Source: Ceratobasidium sp. AG-K (lineage: Eukaryota > Basidiomycota > Agaricomycetes > Cantharellales > Ceratobasidiaceae). Taken from it: a stretch of 64,000 nt of DNA. The stretch covers positions 1,612,001 through 1,676,000 of the forward strand of contig JAWNGF010000001.1 of the NCBI GenBank assembly GCA_037039685.1, written 5' to 3'. Below the pieces are notes generated by a model, which saw only the letters and a program-made list of their open reading frames with translations, ran no database searches and was not told the DNA's origin. The translations under genes and the position numbers were made by a program. Of this stretch, positions 21,978 to 36,636 are shown one piece after another. The number at the start of each line of letters is the position of its first letter. Position 1 is the stretch's first letter.

Positions 21978-24900
21978 TCAACTCCTAGATCGTGCTGCAC
22001 CGAGCCACGATCCAAATTGCCTCTGGATGCCAGATATACTTTGAAGCCTCAGTCTTGAGGCTATTTTATCGTTTACTCCAGAAGCTACTTCCTCGTCTGA
22101 AGCGCTATCCTCTTCTATTCCGTGCACCCCTCCGACTTTACGTGCCTCCCCACGTAGCGCTCGTACCCGCTTCCGCCCACCCGCAACAGTACGTGACATG
22201 TCCTTGACGCCTTCCTCAAGTCGATCCAGTTGGTACTCGAGCATTTGCGAGTTTTTGCTTAGCTCATCGGCGTCTGCCATGTACGCTCGCGCCTGATTGT
22301 GCAAGTTTGCTGCACGGGGACAAGGACAGCCAGTGCTTGCTTGTGTGCTATTAGCTCGCGGTCCAAATGTGTATTGGTGCGTTGGATGGCAGCGAGCGTG
22401 ACCTAGGGAGATTAACCATGGTTTGGGTAATCGGGAATCATGGGTTAAATAGACTTACCTCGGCGATAGTTATAGCATGCCGCATCTTGGCCTCTCTATC
22501 ACGTAGCTGCAAGAATTGTCCGCACAAGTCGACGTCTGTATGCATTCGTTCGATGGGCATAATATCCTCTTCTTTCAAAGTTGAGACGTCGTTGAAGCTG
22601 GATCGCCTGCGAAATACCATGAGTATGTTGATTACATCGCCGCCTAGAGCAAACCTTTTGCAGTTTCTAGTGGACGCGGCCATCTCGAATAGATCATGCC
22701 CAACTAAACCTGAGCAAGCAGCTGGGCTGAGTTCATCCTCGTCTCGCTCCATGAACACCTCCCGCGCATCGGTCCGAGTTCTATAAGGAGTTAGTTACTA
22801 GACCTATTTGATAGGTCATAGGACGCACCGTCTCAATGCAGGCCGCACTTCAGACGCACCAACCGACCCAGATGTCAACACCGTCTTGAACGACTTGATG
22901 CTACCCGCTTTAGCAGATGGAAACATGAACCGTTTGCTTCGATCCAATTCTGACATTGAGCTCGAGGCCGACGGAAGGGCCAGCAATGACGAGCGGCCCG
23001 ACCGAGCTGCGCCTGTGGGAGCACGGGTTAGTCGAGATGCCGTAGCGTTGGGTAAAGCACAACGTACGCGGCATCTCCATATCGGGCTCCGGGTCGCTAC
23101 TAACGGATCCGGACGCAGTGTGAATGCATATTCAGAGTAGGATATGCATTACTCACTGGGTGATTTTAAACGTCGGAAGTGGGTCCGTGCCTTTTCGTGA
23201 CCTGGTTAGCCCGCCAAGCTCTTTTACCCCATCCTTCACGCCATCCACCACTCCAGAGGCTAGTGCATGGACGTTTCCCGCTCCTTTGCGCAAAATCCTA
23301 CCAATGTGTTCTGAAACGTCGTCACCCTCGCCTTCGGTCTCCTTGTCCTCTCTCGATCCTTCTTTCGCTCCTTGCGAGCCTTGCCCGTCCACACGAGCCT
23401 CAAGGATTCAATTCCGTCTTTCCCCGAGCTCACAATCCCCCGAACAAACACGTCGATATTCATCGTCTCGACTTCACAATCCTCGGGTCGGTGCATGATG
23501 GCCTTGTGTACTTTGTAGTGCTCGCTTTTGAGTGCTTTGGCATGCGCGGCATTGATTTGTTCGATGAGGGTATATGTGAGGTAGGGAACCGGTTGTTCAC
23601 CGCGTGATTTCTGTAGACGTGTGAGGCGAGTATAACAGGAAATCATGCTACGCATCACACCTGAAAGCTCACGAGCGCTGAGAGGGCTGCTTCGGGGTCG
23701 TAGAAAGGGTCTCGTGGTATCTGCCAATTCATCAAGCTTCGAACAAAGGTCAAGTGCGAGGGTTGCTCACAGAGGAAGCACCAAGTGAGTACATTCTCCA
23801 CCTGAAAGCTGCTACCAGACTAAGCAGTGCGACCACAGCACTGGGTTCAAGGACTCCTTCCATCGGCTGGAAACAGCGTTTGAGACCCATACCAAATAAT
23901 CCTTGGCACACATACCTCTAGACGGAAATATGGCTCCCCAATCCCTTGAACCCACCGCTGCATCCCCTTGACAGTAAGGTCGCACACAGCAGCCCATCCC
24001 GTTCCGAAGCCTCAACCGGGAAGAACCCAAAGATAGCCAGAGCCGCCTGGACCAGATGTATAAACTCCAGTACTATGTTGTTGAACCCCACGAGAGCGGC
24101 GGCGCTGGGAGGAATGGCGTACATGGCGAGAAATTTGTCCTGAGTCGCATCTGGGGCTGGATCAAGCGTTGGTGCGCTACGACCGCCACATCCCATTCGA
24201 GCGAGATTGATATTGGTAAACAGTTGACAACGATACGCGTCGCAGTCCCCATCTGGAATGGGAATGAGGTTGAGGTCTCCTCGAAACGAATTAAACGAGG
24301 TTATCATAATGACGCCATCTGGAGTCTGGTGGGTGATGAGCCCGTGGAGATCAATAGGGGCGTAGGACTCACTTCGTGAGGGCGAGCACCAGTTCGCTTG
24401 AGTTGGTATATAACGTGCTGCAATTCCTCTTCGGCGGCGGCTGGGGACAGAGACAAAGGGGGCGCAATGACAGCAACGTTGACCTAGTTGATCATAAGCG
24501 AAGGCCAAACATTGTAGAGAGTACTCATACCGCGTCCTTCTCATCGTTTGTGAGAGCAGTAACGGTCGTGAGCGGGTGGGCTACGAGGTCTCGTTCCACT
24601 AGCCTGGACCCGAAATGAAATTTGTGTGAACCTAACGGGGGACCCAAACTTACCACTTCTCGACGGCATGGCACCTGAAGCCGGTGATCCTTTTCGAGTC
24701 TTGAATGACACGGAAACTGGGAAAGAGAGAGGACGGAGGGGGGTCTTGGAGCGGCGGGAAAGGGACAGCAGAGAGCAGTTCACGAGAGTGAGACTTGTGA
24801 TGTCGGATTAGTTTGTGGTGCTTTGCCTTTACGCTATGATGAACCTCGGTTAACTGGGCCAGGGGTCTGTCGAACTGGGGTATCAAGAGCTGCCTTGGCG

Positions 24901-25066
24901 TCTCCGGCTTGAGAATAATGGGGTTGTGTGGGCGAGGGTGAGCAGGCGAGTCAGGAGGTATAGGGGAGTGAGGTAACACTGGAGAGCCAGCTGGAGACGG
25001 GACATTTCGAGGTTGGATTGCGAGGAAAGGTAGCGACTTGACACTCGATTGCTTAGACGAGGACAT
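21978..25066 (-). CDS. STB6-like (Sin3-binding family) protein
   Basis: Large multi-exon gene starting MSSSKQSSVKSLPFL. A Pro-rich N-terminus is followed by FRVIQDSKRITGFRCHAVEKW and LVERDLVAHPLTTVTAL, which I match to the N-terminal domain of fungal Stb2/Stb6 proteins, known in yeast as partners of the Sin3 histone-deacetylase scaffold. The middle has ITSFNSFRGDLNLIPIPDGD, HLVQAALAIFGFFP and KGMQRWVQGIGEPYFRLE, then a conserved MHRPEDCEVETMNIDVF and GRILRKGAGNVHALASGVVDGVKDGVKE. The C-terminal third is helical and coiled (LRDREAKMRHAITIAE, LEYQLDRLEEGVKDMSRTV). The family call is from pattern memory and moderate. It is divergent from the NDR kinase, 273 bp away. Confidence 0.5.
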
Positions 25067-25339
25067 GACTGCTGCGTCCCGGTCGAGCCCAGGTAGACCC
25101 CAAGATTAGTTACCAGATCCAGACTTTATGTTAAGCAGGCATAAGATCGGTTCTCACAGAGGTATGTGGTAGTCGTAGTCGAATGACAGGCCAAGGCAGC
25201 CTTGTCAAGGTCCTATATTAGGTAATTATGAGGGGACCCCGCACTAAGTAATAGGCGCCGGTCGGTAGGGTGTTACGTGAGCATCTCCTGGTGGCCGCGT
25301 CCTGTCACCTCTCCACTGTCTCTTTCTCCCATCTCCATC
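25067..25339. promoter_or_regulatory. Divergent promoter between STB6-like and NDR kinase genes
   Basis: 273 bp between two start codons on opposite strands; pyrimidine-rich directly before the kinase ATG (CTTTCTCCCATCTCC). Confidence 0.4.
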
Positions 25340-27166
<1,827 letters not shown>

Positions 27167-27450
27167 TAATAGACGGTGGATTTGGAACTTGTCTGGTCTT
27201 TGCTATCTTACGTCGCCTCTGTGCATGGCATTTATGTTGATACATCACTTGAATCTTGTGGAATGCTTTGTTTGTCTGTCCAAGAAAAGCGTGTGTCAAG
27301 TATGAATTACGATCCATCTATGGGGATCTGTGTGTACATAAACATGGAGGATCGCATATGGGATACAAAAAGCAAGAAAAGAAACTCGTTACAACATAAT
27401 ATCCCGAAATGCACGCACGACGATAAGCAATACCACTGCTAGAGCGTCGG

Positions 27451-30400
27451 TCAGACGGCTCGGGGCTGAGCATTGGCCGAACCTAATACAAGCTCGGTAA
27501 GTAAAGGCGCCAAAGGCAGGGTATACCAAGCTCACCAGTTCAACAAAGAGAGGAAGCAATTCCGGCAATACCTTCAACTCTGGCTCCTTGAGCACGTTGG
27601 CTGGAGCTTTGCGACGTCGTACGGGTACAGGGGAAGACCGCAAAGGTTTACGTCCGCCAGATTGCTCCTTCTTATGCTCCTGGCTAAACGAGCGTGCATG
27701 TCGCGATCCGGAACTTGCAGAAGGTCTCGAGGGCGAGGGGACATCGAGAGATGACCTGCCCTTTGCCGGCGTAGTTGGTTCCCGCGCTGGTAGTGGTGCA
27801 GAGTGAGGAGGCACCCGGTCTCCTACGCTCTCTGCCGTACCCGTACCAGAAGCCGAATCCGAGTCTTCGTCCGTTTCATCAGTCTCGTCCGAGTCGTCGG
27901 TCTCGTACTCGCTACTGCCACTGTCCGACTCTACCTCAACAAGCTCGCCCGCCTCTCCGCGGACGACATCGCTGAACTGCATATCGCGTGCAAGATCGGC
28001 CATAAACTCTTGGGCGGCAGCCTCCTCCTGATCCTCGATGCTCAAGTTGGCATTGGCGCTGCGTCCAAATCGCCTTCGTATCTTGTCTTCGTGGGCAAGC
28101 TTTAGCTTGTAGTGATATAGTGCCACAGAGTCGACCTCGCGAATGACTTGCGCTCGTTCTTCGCCCCCAACATTCGGCAAGATAAACTCGAGACTGAGCG
28201 GGTTGCCCAAGCCTTCGCGCATTAGCCCAATGAAGAGCTCGATCCACTTCATGAGGCTGTCAAAAAGCCCTTCGCCTTTGGAATGGACTTTGTGCACAAA
28301 GCCATATAATGCTTGCTCATGCCTCGCAACGAGATCAATAAATGTCTGCACGGTTCGATGAGGGTTGGATTGAGTCACTTATTTCTAAAGGGTTAGCTCT
28401 TGCTCGTTCGCACATTATACAGACACGTACGCTCGTCAACCTGCTCTACCGTCCTAATTAGGTCGTTGATGAAGTTTTGAAGATCGCCGAGAGAGTCAGC
28501 AATACTGGCAGCCTTGTAGACCTGCGCCAACGGGGTATAAAAGATCGTGATGATGTCCTTCAACAGCTCGGACGTTGTTCCCTGTGTGTAGTCCATTAGT
28601 CTCCGAAGCTATAGAGTCGAACATAATACCCACGAACCTCAAAAATAAGAGCGATGAGCTGCTCACGATCCCTGAGCCGCGCATATAACTTGAATAGGAC
28701 AGTCAAGTCTTCAAATAACCAAGCATCTTCGTTCTGTGGGCCTTCGTCCTCGTCTGAATCGCTCAAATCTGCCTTGTGACGCATATATTCCGCATGGGCC
28801 CGGTTCGCCCTCATAACTCGATGAAGCTGTGGGCGGTTGAGTGTAGGTGGGGCCTCAGACCGCAAAATCACAGATATGATGTTCAAGCCTTCGCTGGCTG
28901 CGTCAGCCTTGAATAACCTTTGGATATCGGGTGGCGCGTTGATGAACTGCCGGACCTTCTCGCAAAGCACGGGATCCTCAACTTTGTCCTCGACTGCTTG
29001 GATGTCCTCTTGAAGGGCCCGAACTTCCTCTGTGAGCGAGCTCGTGAACATCCTAAGTTGTAGGAAATCATGACAATAAATTGATGTGCCGCTAATGCCA
29101 GTCATCCAACGTACCTTTGCAGCAGGCTTTTCCCGCCAAATGGAGTTGCGAGGAATAAGTCGAGCATTCCTATAGCACAGGTCAAACGGATACGGCAACT
29201 CCACGCACTAAATCCTTACCGCGAATCATGGCCATAGGGTTGCTGACTTTTAGTATCCCTTTCATTACAAAGTAGGGCATCAAACCGTGGAGGCGCTTCA
29301 AGTTGGCCAATGTTTCCGAAGCAGAATCGGCCGCAACGAGCTGTTGAAATATCGTCGAGGCCAACCTACCCACGCATATAAATACAACAATGGTAGATTG
29401 TAAAGTTGCCCACTTACGATATTCGTGCCCACTCTATGACTGCGTGATAATCCGCTGGCAAGTCGCGCACATCCGAAGTTGCCTTGATCGTGGAAAATAT
29501 ACGACTGAGTCCGTCTAACCAAGGCGTTTAATGTCAAGATGGTCTTGGTTATCATAAACTACTTACCAGCACCCATCATGTCACCCCTGACACCTCTCAC
29601 TGCTCCTCTAAGGGCCTCTATACGTGCAGCGATTTCCTCTGCAAACTTTTTCTTTCCTTCCTCGCGCACCCTGTCGGCTTCTTCGCGTCGATCTGCGTCG
29701 CGACGTTCCTCTTCAGTCAATCGAATGGGACCACTCAACAGGAAGCTGCGCAATACGGGTGAGCTCGCGATGACCGATGAATGCGATAGTAGGCTATGCA
29801 AGTAGCCACGCAAGGTGAGTCGGTTCTTCTCACGTGCAAGGGACTGGGACTGCATAGACACAGCTGTTGGGGACCCGAGAGTTTCAGCAGAATCGTTGGT
29901 GGGGACAGGAGATGCTGGGCCAGCAGTTGTTGGAGTCGTATTACCGGGAGTGCCTCCATAAAGGTAAGAACGGATAGAGAACGCCGAGTTGGTGGGTGTC
30001 GATACAACGACTTGACTACGATCCTTTGGAGGGGGAGGCTTGATTTCTTCCATGGGATGGTGTTTCCGCAGCTATTCGCCAAGTAGGTAAGCCTGTATGC
30101 TACGAAGACACCAGCCGTACCTCATCCACTAGCGATTTAAAGTCGCCATATCTCCTGGATACAAACACATCTGGTTGTCCTGTGCGCCGTGTCCTAATAA
30201 CGAATTCCTACAAAGTTATTTAGCCGAATGGAGGTTCGATGGTTGCATATATGCTCACCTCGTGGACTTTGGACCTCACCCTACCCTTGTCTGTAATAGC
30301 ACGTACAGCAATTACATTGACATCAAATACCTCTGCCCGTGCAACGCCCCCTTGGCCTCGGCCTTTCTGCGTCGCCTTTCGGCTGCCTTTTCAATTCGAG

Positions 30401-31290
30401 TCAAGTCGGCTTGGCTGAGTCGTACAACTTCTTCGTTCTCAACAAGTTTCATTGCAGCTCCCAATAGCAAGGCGAGATGCTTTTCAGCCTTGGTCAGCAT
30501 CTGTTGGCCATCGCCTTGCTGCGCCTCCTCATCGCTTTCCAATAAATTTGTTGCTGATGAAAGATTCCGAGCAACTACAGACGCAATAAAGGGTTGAAGC
30601 TTGTTGGGGAAAAAGTCCTTGGGTGCTGCAGCAAGAAAGGGAAATGTGAGGGCGAATTGGCGAAACATAAAGCGCAAGAATGGAATATCTTGCCGCGGAA
30701 CATCGCGTGGGAGTGGCGTGAACGGCGAGCCCAAGTAGGAAAGCGTCGAAACAGCTGGATTAGAAGGTTGCGTGGTAAGGGTTTTGAGCTCTTCAGAGAA
30801 TTGCAAAGATATCAATGTTTTCTTGAGGTAGTGAGCCCGGAGCGGTGTTAGGGTTTGCAGGTCATCTGGAGAGTCAAGACTATGGGTGATTCCCGGCCAG
30901 TAGTAGATTTTGATCCCGTTGGGTTGTAGTCGGAGCGCCCGTTGGCCTGTGAGACGGGGGTGGGCAAGTCGTCTTTGGGAGGCACTGCGGGGGGGCCTCG
31001 GATTCATCCTTGGTGGGAACAGGTGGCGGTAGGCGAGTTGGTCGGTCAGGTCGAGCGCTGATGGGGGTGCTCATGGCTGACGCAAAGCTGTCTACCGTAC
31101 TTGACGTAGCCTTGGTTTCTATTCCGGGGCGTGTAGGGGCATCCGCAGGTTGTGCGGCGGTATCGATTACAAGCGGTCTAGACTGGGATGCCGAGTTCAA
31201 CGCGCCCACTGGTTGTTGGCTGGGCTCCTCTCGAGTAGATGCGGGGGAAACGGGGGATGGCAAGGTCGAGTCGTCATTTGATCCACCCAT
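27451..31290 (-). CDS. PX domain protein with PX-associated (PXB) and DUF3818 regions, yeast YPR097W-like
   Basis: Large peripheral membrane protein that binds phosphoinositides. Order: Ser/Pro-rich N-terminus from ATG 31290 (MGGSNDDSTLPSPVSPAST); PXB region with LTPLRAHYLKKTLISLQ, FLRFMFRQFALTFPF and FIASVVARNLSS; PX core with SRRYGDFKSLVDELRKHHP near 30080-30130; then long helical exons (KKFAEEIAARIEALRGAVRG, NRAHAEYMRHKADLSD, HEQALYGFVHKVHSKGEG, WIELFIGLMREG) with an acidic DSDETDETDEDSDS patch. The last short exon ends LGSANAQPRAV. Yeast YPR097W affects ergosterol/lipid distribution, so a lipid-transport role is inferred. The link from the N-terminal exon to the PXB exon is unclear around a run of seven G at 30989-30995, where a base may be missing. 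Confidence 0.7.
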
Positions 31291-31745
31291 GATGGCTGCT
31301 GTAACGGTGGTCGGAGTTGCCGCGGTAGTAGATGGAACTCGTCGTTCCCACAGGGGAGGGTGGTCTTGATGTCTGGGAAACAATACAGACAACATGTTAG
31401 ATAGAGTGGGCGAGTGGCCATGGTCACTCACGAGGAGGAGAATATGTATCCAAGCGGCGTTCTAGTTGCTTGGTTTACACAAGCGAAGGATGGTCGCAGT
31501 TGAGGTTTGGAGGTCTCGGATGGAGCTAGCTTTGAGTGCGTCAGAGAAGGATGACGTGCGGTCTACGGAGGCCGACCGGCTTTCCCTCGTCAAGCGCTTC
31601 TCACGTTATAATGGACTGGGCCCTACCGTACGCTTTTGGTAAGTGACCAGCAGATCACGTCAATTACGTCACCACAGCTAATAATAAAGCTACAACTTGA
31701 CATTTATTGGATACAATTGTTATAGTACAGAGCATTGGGCAACTT
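31291..31745. other. Leader region of the PX gene and 3' flank of the DUF3429 gene
   Basis: A GTGAGT...CCCAG intron seems to lie on the minus strand at about 31376-31434, just before the PX start, so the PX leader or an extra 5' coding exon may be here. Nothing else is supported. Confidence 0.35.
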
Positions 31746-33302
31746 TTACTTCGTTCCTTCTCCGGACCTGACCTTACCAGCCTTTCCTTTTTGCTGATCT
31801 CTGTCCTTTTGAGCTTGTTCCTCCTGCTTGGATGGGTCCTTCATTTGAGACTCGAACTTGTCCGATTGTTTATTCTGGTCCTCCTCGGGCTGATCAACCT
31901 TCTTGATGATCACATAGGCATCTGCAGCTTCATCGCCTGCAACAGCTTCAATACCTTCGGTCTTGCTGCTGTCGAGGGTTCCCTCCTTGCGACCACCTGA
32001 GCTAAATGTAAGTCAATGTGAACCCCTCCAACCAAGGTACATACCCTCGGATGTCAGACCGCCCACAGAGCCCGCTCGGGGAGTCTGTCAAGCTTGCGTA
32101 ACTTGGTGTAGTCGGTCGATGTGTCCGAGGCGGGACCAAGGACATTGGCTCCCAGGAGCGTTCCAATTATGCAGCCTCCTACAAGAATAGACAGTAGAAT
32201 CGATACTAGAATACATGTTAGTTAATTATTCCAAATTCTGCCCGACAGTCACACCTGAGAGTACCACTTTGGAGCTGATTATTCCGACCTGTCAGTATAA
32301 AACGCTGCGCATTCCTATAGCAATCACTACTCACTCCAACCAGCGGCTGTCGCCTTGGAGTCCGCATACCACTGCGATGCATGGTGTTAGTCTAAAAATA
32401 ACCTCTCCAAGCGGGTAGCATACCAATGCAGTGAAACCGGCCCACTGAGCTGCCAACGCTACGTCAGGTGTGAGCGCAAGCGTAGGCCATGCATATAGCG
32501 CGGGGGCAACGCCAAGTGCCAATCGTTTGTACCCTAAAATAGTTGCCGTAAGCAGTGAATGCCGAATGGTGTAGTGAAACGCATACCTTGTTCCCCACCA
32601 TACTTGGCGAATTCGAGACCCCAATGGACGGCACCCAAGAAACCGAGCAGCACGGCACCGTACGTCACCTGTATGTGTTGATATTGGTCAATAGCTGCAG
32701 AGCAGTTGCGGGGTTTGCTCCGGCCGCTATTGCTTGGGCAGCCTGGCGCGAATAATACACGGAAGCCAAGGCAGTTCCGACGTATGGCAATCCGCCTAAC
32801 AAGGCGCCTTAGATAAAACTCAATAGCCTGTTAGTCTTCAACTCACCTGCAAGACCGACTTTCATAGCAGGGTCCGGAACCGTTAGAGCAATATCCTTCG
32901 TGATGGACACAAAGTCCTCTTTCAGCCCTGCTCCATGAGTAGCCTTGGAACTTCCGCCCACTACGACTCCGTTAGAAGTGCGCAGCTAGACCGATATGAG
33001 TCCAAAGGCTCACCTTCGCGTGTAACTGACGCTACATCGCCCGTGTCGATTGGCGGTTCCCTCGAAACATTGCCTGAAATCGTCTTGGCCAAGTCGCCTC
33101 CAACGTTTTTCAACTCTTCTCGAGCAGAGTTGAACACGCCGCTCGGATCTTTGGGAATATCGTTTGCTTTGGCCTTGGGTGCATCTGCCATTCCGCGAAT
33201 GGCGAGTGCTAGGGCCGGACGGTAGAAGAGTGGTGCTGGTGCCCGTGGTACGAGCCTTGGGAAAGCGCGCCGTGCGCCAAGGTTTGCGCTCATTCGCATC
33301 AT
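31746..33302 (-). CDS. DUF3429 (TMEM69-like) multi-spanning mitochondrial membrane protein
   Basis: Starts MMRMSANLGARRAFPRLVPRAP, an Arg-rich presequence with few acidic residues, so mitochondrial import is likely. A soluble linker (AKANDIPKDPSGVFNSAREELKNVGG) and AMKVGLAG lead to the hydrophobic DUF3429 domain: YVGTALASVYYSRQA, LLGFLGAVHWGLEFAKYGG, RLALGVAPALYAWPTLAL and ALAAQWAGFTAL, then a further segment near 32250. Around four to five membrane helices. The HWGLE box is the best family mark. The tail after about 31990 is hydrophilic and highly charged (Lys/Glu/Gln-rich), ending VRSGEGTK. Function of the family is unknown. Exons are short, split by at least seven introns. Confidence 0.7.
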
Positions 33303-33690
33303 GCTGCCTATCTTTGAGAGAGGGGGTTGGTATGTCGCCCAAGCAGTCGCAACAAGTTCTTATATGCTCGCAGTTGCGCCTGCAAATTGGATCCAGAGCC
33401 TCATCAGCGTCACAGAATGACGTAGATTGTGCCATCAAAAAGCGAGTTCGCGACTAAGGTTGGTGATGTAAGCCTATAGAAAATACCAACTCCACTTGCA
33501 GAACGTTCGAGGCGGCAAGGCATCGTTATGATTACTAGTATTAACATAAAGTACATCAAAAATTATATATCATAATGTTACAGGGAGCACGGATAGCAAA
33601 ACAATATCCAATGATGCATAAAAAAGCAAGACCTAAAAGTCCAAGGCCAACGAAAAAAATAAAAAGGAGCAAACAATACACTCAAGTCCA
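33303..33690. other. Intergenic region between the DUF3429 and Ser/Thr-rich membrane protein genes
   Basis: About 390 bp, AT-rich around 33530-33660 with long A runs, which fits the 3' UTR and polyadenylation region of the minus-strand membrane protein gene. No gene seen. Confidence 0.35.
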
Positions 33691-34906
33691 CTACTCTGGC
33701 TTGGGCGATGACTCGTGGGATTGCTCGACAGGCATTGTCCCGGTTTCCTCGGTGTGCGTAGTCTCCGTCCTACCAGTATCCTCTGTCCGGTCGGTCTGCT
33801 CCGTCCTGTCAGCATCCTCAGTTGCCGCCATGGTTTTTGATCCGGCTGTCGAAGGAGGCGCGGGAACGGACGCCTGGGTACGATCCTCCTGCGCAACGAC
33901 CGATAGATGACCCGCCGACGCATGGTGCGAGAACATGCTCCCAAACGAACGCAACAATGGACGAGGCTGGGACAGCCCCAGGCTCGGTATTTGTGGCGGC
34001 CGTCTGGGAACGCTCGAAGGTCCGGTAGAAGCGGAATGATTCCCAAAGCTAGTCGTGTGAGATGAAGCCGAGTCGTGTCCCGATGCTGGGAACGGATGGA
34101 GGCTCCCATGATGACCGAGTGTGCCTGTAGTTGTGAGGTCACGCGAGACCGCGGTCATCACATCGCCCGTGTTTATTCGCAAGGCAGGTGGCCGCATGAT
34201 AGGATCCCCTAGTTGTCTGGTAAGGAATTGTGGAGGTTGCTGACGAGTGCTGGACCCGGTTCGCGAGCGGATACTGGAGGGAGCAATGGAGCCTCGGCGT
34301 CGTAGTTTCGCAGCAGAATGAGGATAATGCATATTATCGCAATCAAGGCGATACCTGCGAGGAGGCCTCCAATAATACCGATGGTCCGTAATTGGTCATT
34401 CGCAGGACTGGAGTTCGGACTGGGACCAGAAGTCGATTAGATTACTTTTGGATCGTGGAACAATTCGAAGCTAGACTTACTCGGCATTAGCTTCTGCTTC
34501 GATGCCATATGCGGCCGAAGAGAGCGTCATGGTAAATGAAAGTGTTGATTGCGATGTGTCTGTTGGAAAGCTGAATGTTGTTCGACTAGAAGACAATGAA
34601 CCCGCTGCGGTGCTGGCTAGTGTCTCAGACGGCGTGGACGGCTGGTAAGGAGTTGAAACAGACAAAGTTAGCGATGACACGCGGTAACGATGAAATGAAA
34701 ATGCTCACCACTGGGATTGCCTCCTGCCGCGCAACCAGGCAAGGTGTTGTACTCCTCGATAGAACAATACAAGCACCGCCCGTTCGTTGTGTGCCATGGG
34801 CCATGAGAGTATCGTCGGCCGGAGCTTCAAGGCGAGCAGGTGTAGGGGCTGCCCACACAGCGGCCGCGGCACATACCAACCAACCCGTGACCAGCGCGAG
34901 TTTCAT
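33691..34906 (-). CDS. Secreted-type single-pass membrane protein, Ser/Thr-rich
   Basis: Signal peptide MKLALVTGWLVCAAAAVWAA at the start, then a short extracellular region with two Cys (GGACIVL, TTPCLVA) and, after an intron, a Ser/Thr-rich stalk (STPSETLASTAAGSLSSSRTTF). A third exon holds the single helix IGIIGGLLAGIALIAIICII. The cytosolic tail is basic then Pro/Ser-rich, and ends with an imperfect repeat around DRTEQTDRTEDTGRTE (about 33735-33800). The layout resembles fungal wall-stress or mating-type sensors (Mid2/Skg6-like), but no named domain is seen. Just after the helix the frame must change by one base at the three-T run 34306-34308 (three A on the coding strand) to enter the basic KLRRRGS segment. 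Confidence 0.6.
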
Positions 34907-35603
34907 TATAGGAATCGTACAGAGATCTGAGATGAAGCCAAAGAAAGACTACCCCTGCAGCGAGTGTGGTCAGCTTTAACAGGGCCTGCAGATCACTTGT
35001 CGTGCGGTGCGTCAAAGGGAGAGAAAGTTACCGAACCCGAACTTCCAACCTCGACTGGAGTCCTTTTGAAGGCCGCCGCGGTTCGCCGCAATCCCGCCCG
35101 TGTCAGAGTGTCAAGGCGTTTTGACAGGATCATAGAAAGGGTAGAAGAATCTGCTCGGTAAGACGGCTCCTTACTCTGATTGGACCGAGCCGCGTCGAAT
35201 GAATTGGATTTGTTGTTCGTGATCGCGTACCTGCTTTTTTTGGTAAGGCAGACGGATCGACAAGGGAAATGGCGGCAGCATTTTGATCAAGTCGAGGTTG
35301 GCCAGGCACCGGCAGTGTTGGTTCATTGACCAACACTCGACTTAAAACACCCAGGCACAAGGAGGAGTAGTATAGGGGGATTGTTCCTATTCAACTCGAC
35401 CATCCTGGGTAGTCTAAGGAACGTCGTCAACAAACTGACGCAATAAGAAAGGAACCAACTTTTTAGAGGAAGTACTTTCATGCGTCAGTGGATCACAAGG
35501 GGGCCCAGTGCCGAACAACAGGCTGGAGTAATTCGCTCGAACAGTTGATTTCAGGGGAAAGTTGTGCTAGTTGATTGATGTATACAACGAATAAGTATAT
35601 CCA
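34907..35603. other. Intergenic region, no supported gene
   Basis: About 700 bp between the membrane protein start and the Pam17 stop. A minus frame at 35130-35360 has no protein family character. Expected to contain the membrane protein promoter. Confidence 0.35.
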
Positions 35604-36636
35604 CTATTCTTCTGGCCACTGTGCTTTTCTTTTGTACCTGGCCTGGTCGCGGAGCCATTGCCTATAACCTCTCAACGAACCTATCTTTTCACCTAGAATG
35701 AACAAGAATCAGCCAATGGTATTCAAGTTACCGAAGATGGACCAATCACTGACCGTAAAAGTCCGGCACTGGGTTGCTTTACAAATAAGTGTTAAGTACG
35801 TTTCTAAATGGAAAACAAATAATTGAACATACGTCGCGGTCTGACGTGATGGATCAACTCTATTCTTGACAATGTGTTGGTAGAACTGGGCGTCTCGAGC
35901 TTCAATCCGCGGCAGGATTTGGCGATGGGACATGCGCCAGAGCGAGTTTCCAACTGTATATGAATGAGCCCCGAACACTGTTGCCAATAAAAAAAAATCA
36001 CGCACCCATGGGACCTGGTAAGTTTGAGTACGTCAGTGAACGCATTGACGTGATTTTCAAAACGCACCGAGCAAGTATCCGAGGCCTGGAATTGACGTGT
36101 GGGTTTAATGAAAATCGCAAACAGGGAGGACAATAATCTTACCTCCGCATGATATGGTAGCTAGTCCGTAGATGTAAATAGGTTCCACACCCATGATCAG
36201 CGACGTTGGATCACTTTCTATCGTGCCAAAATACGAGAGCCCAGCACCCAGTGCTAGAATTGTGCTCGGGATCGTCGTGGCCTGCGAATCGCAGCGATCA
36301 GTCCCTTAACCATATCTCAGTGAATGCACTCACTATTTCCCATCTCCTTTTCTTCTTCCGGATGGTTAGGTACTCCGGCCAACTGAGGGATGGTTCCTTG
36401 GAGGCAGCACTGGTTGTGGATAACCGGGTGTATTTGGGGCCGAGCCTTGGAGTCGTGTGGCGGGCCATGCAGCTGAAGCTACGGCGTTGCCAGTCGGCAC
36501 GCGGAGTACCGGGTGCATGTGGAACGATACGAGTTGCGTAGAGATGCGTGCGGAATGCGTTGGAGTTGGCTACGCTGCGAAAGAAGACCTGTGAAAGTTG
36601 TAATTCAGAAGAGGAGCTGGTGCTTGCGTAATCCAA
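35604..36636 (-). CDS. PAM17: Pam17, subunit of the TIM23 import motor
   Basis: Mitochondrial inner-membrane protein that helps assemble the Hsp70 import motor at the TIM23 channel. An Arg-rich presequence precedes LSWPEYLTIRKKKRRWEI, then TTIPSTILALGAGLSYFGTIESDPTSLIMGVEP (helix 1 region) and IYGLATISCG (helix 2), and YLLGPMVGNSLWRMSHR. The matrix part reads FYQHIVKNRVDPSRQTAT, PVPDFYG and, in the last exon, RGYRQWLRDQARYKRKAQWPEE. IVKNRVDPS, PVPDFYGEKI and YRQWLRD are strong family marks. Six or so introns. The start (ATG 36636) is the first in frame; ATG at about 36471 (MARHTTPRLG) is an alternative. Confidence 0.88.

Noticed and set aside
34930..35360. Minus frames between the membrane protein gene and PAM17
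   Set aside because: Short, no family character and no supporting splice sites or start context.
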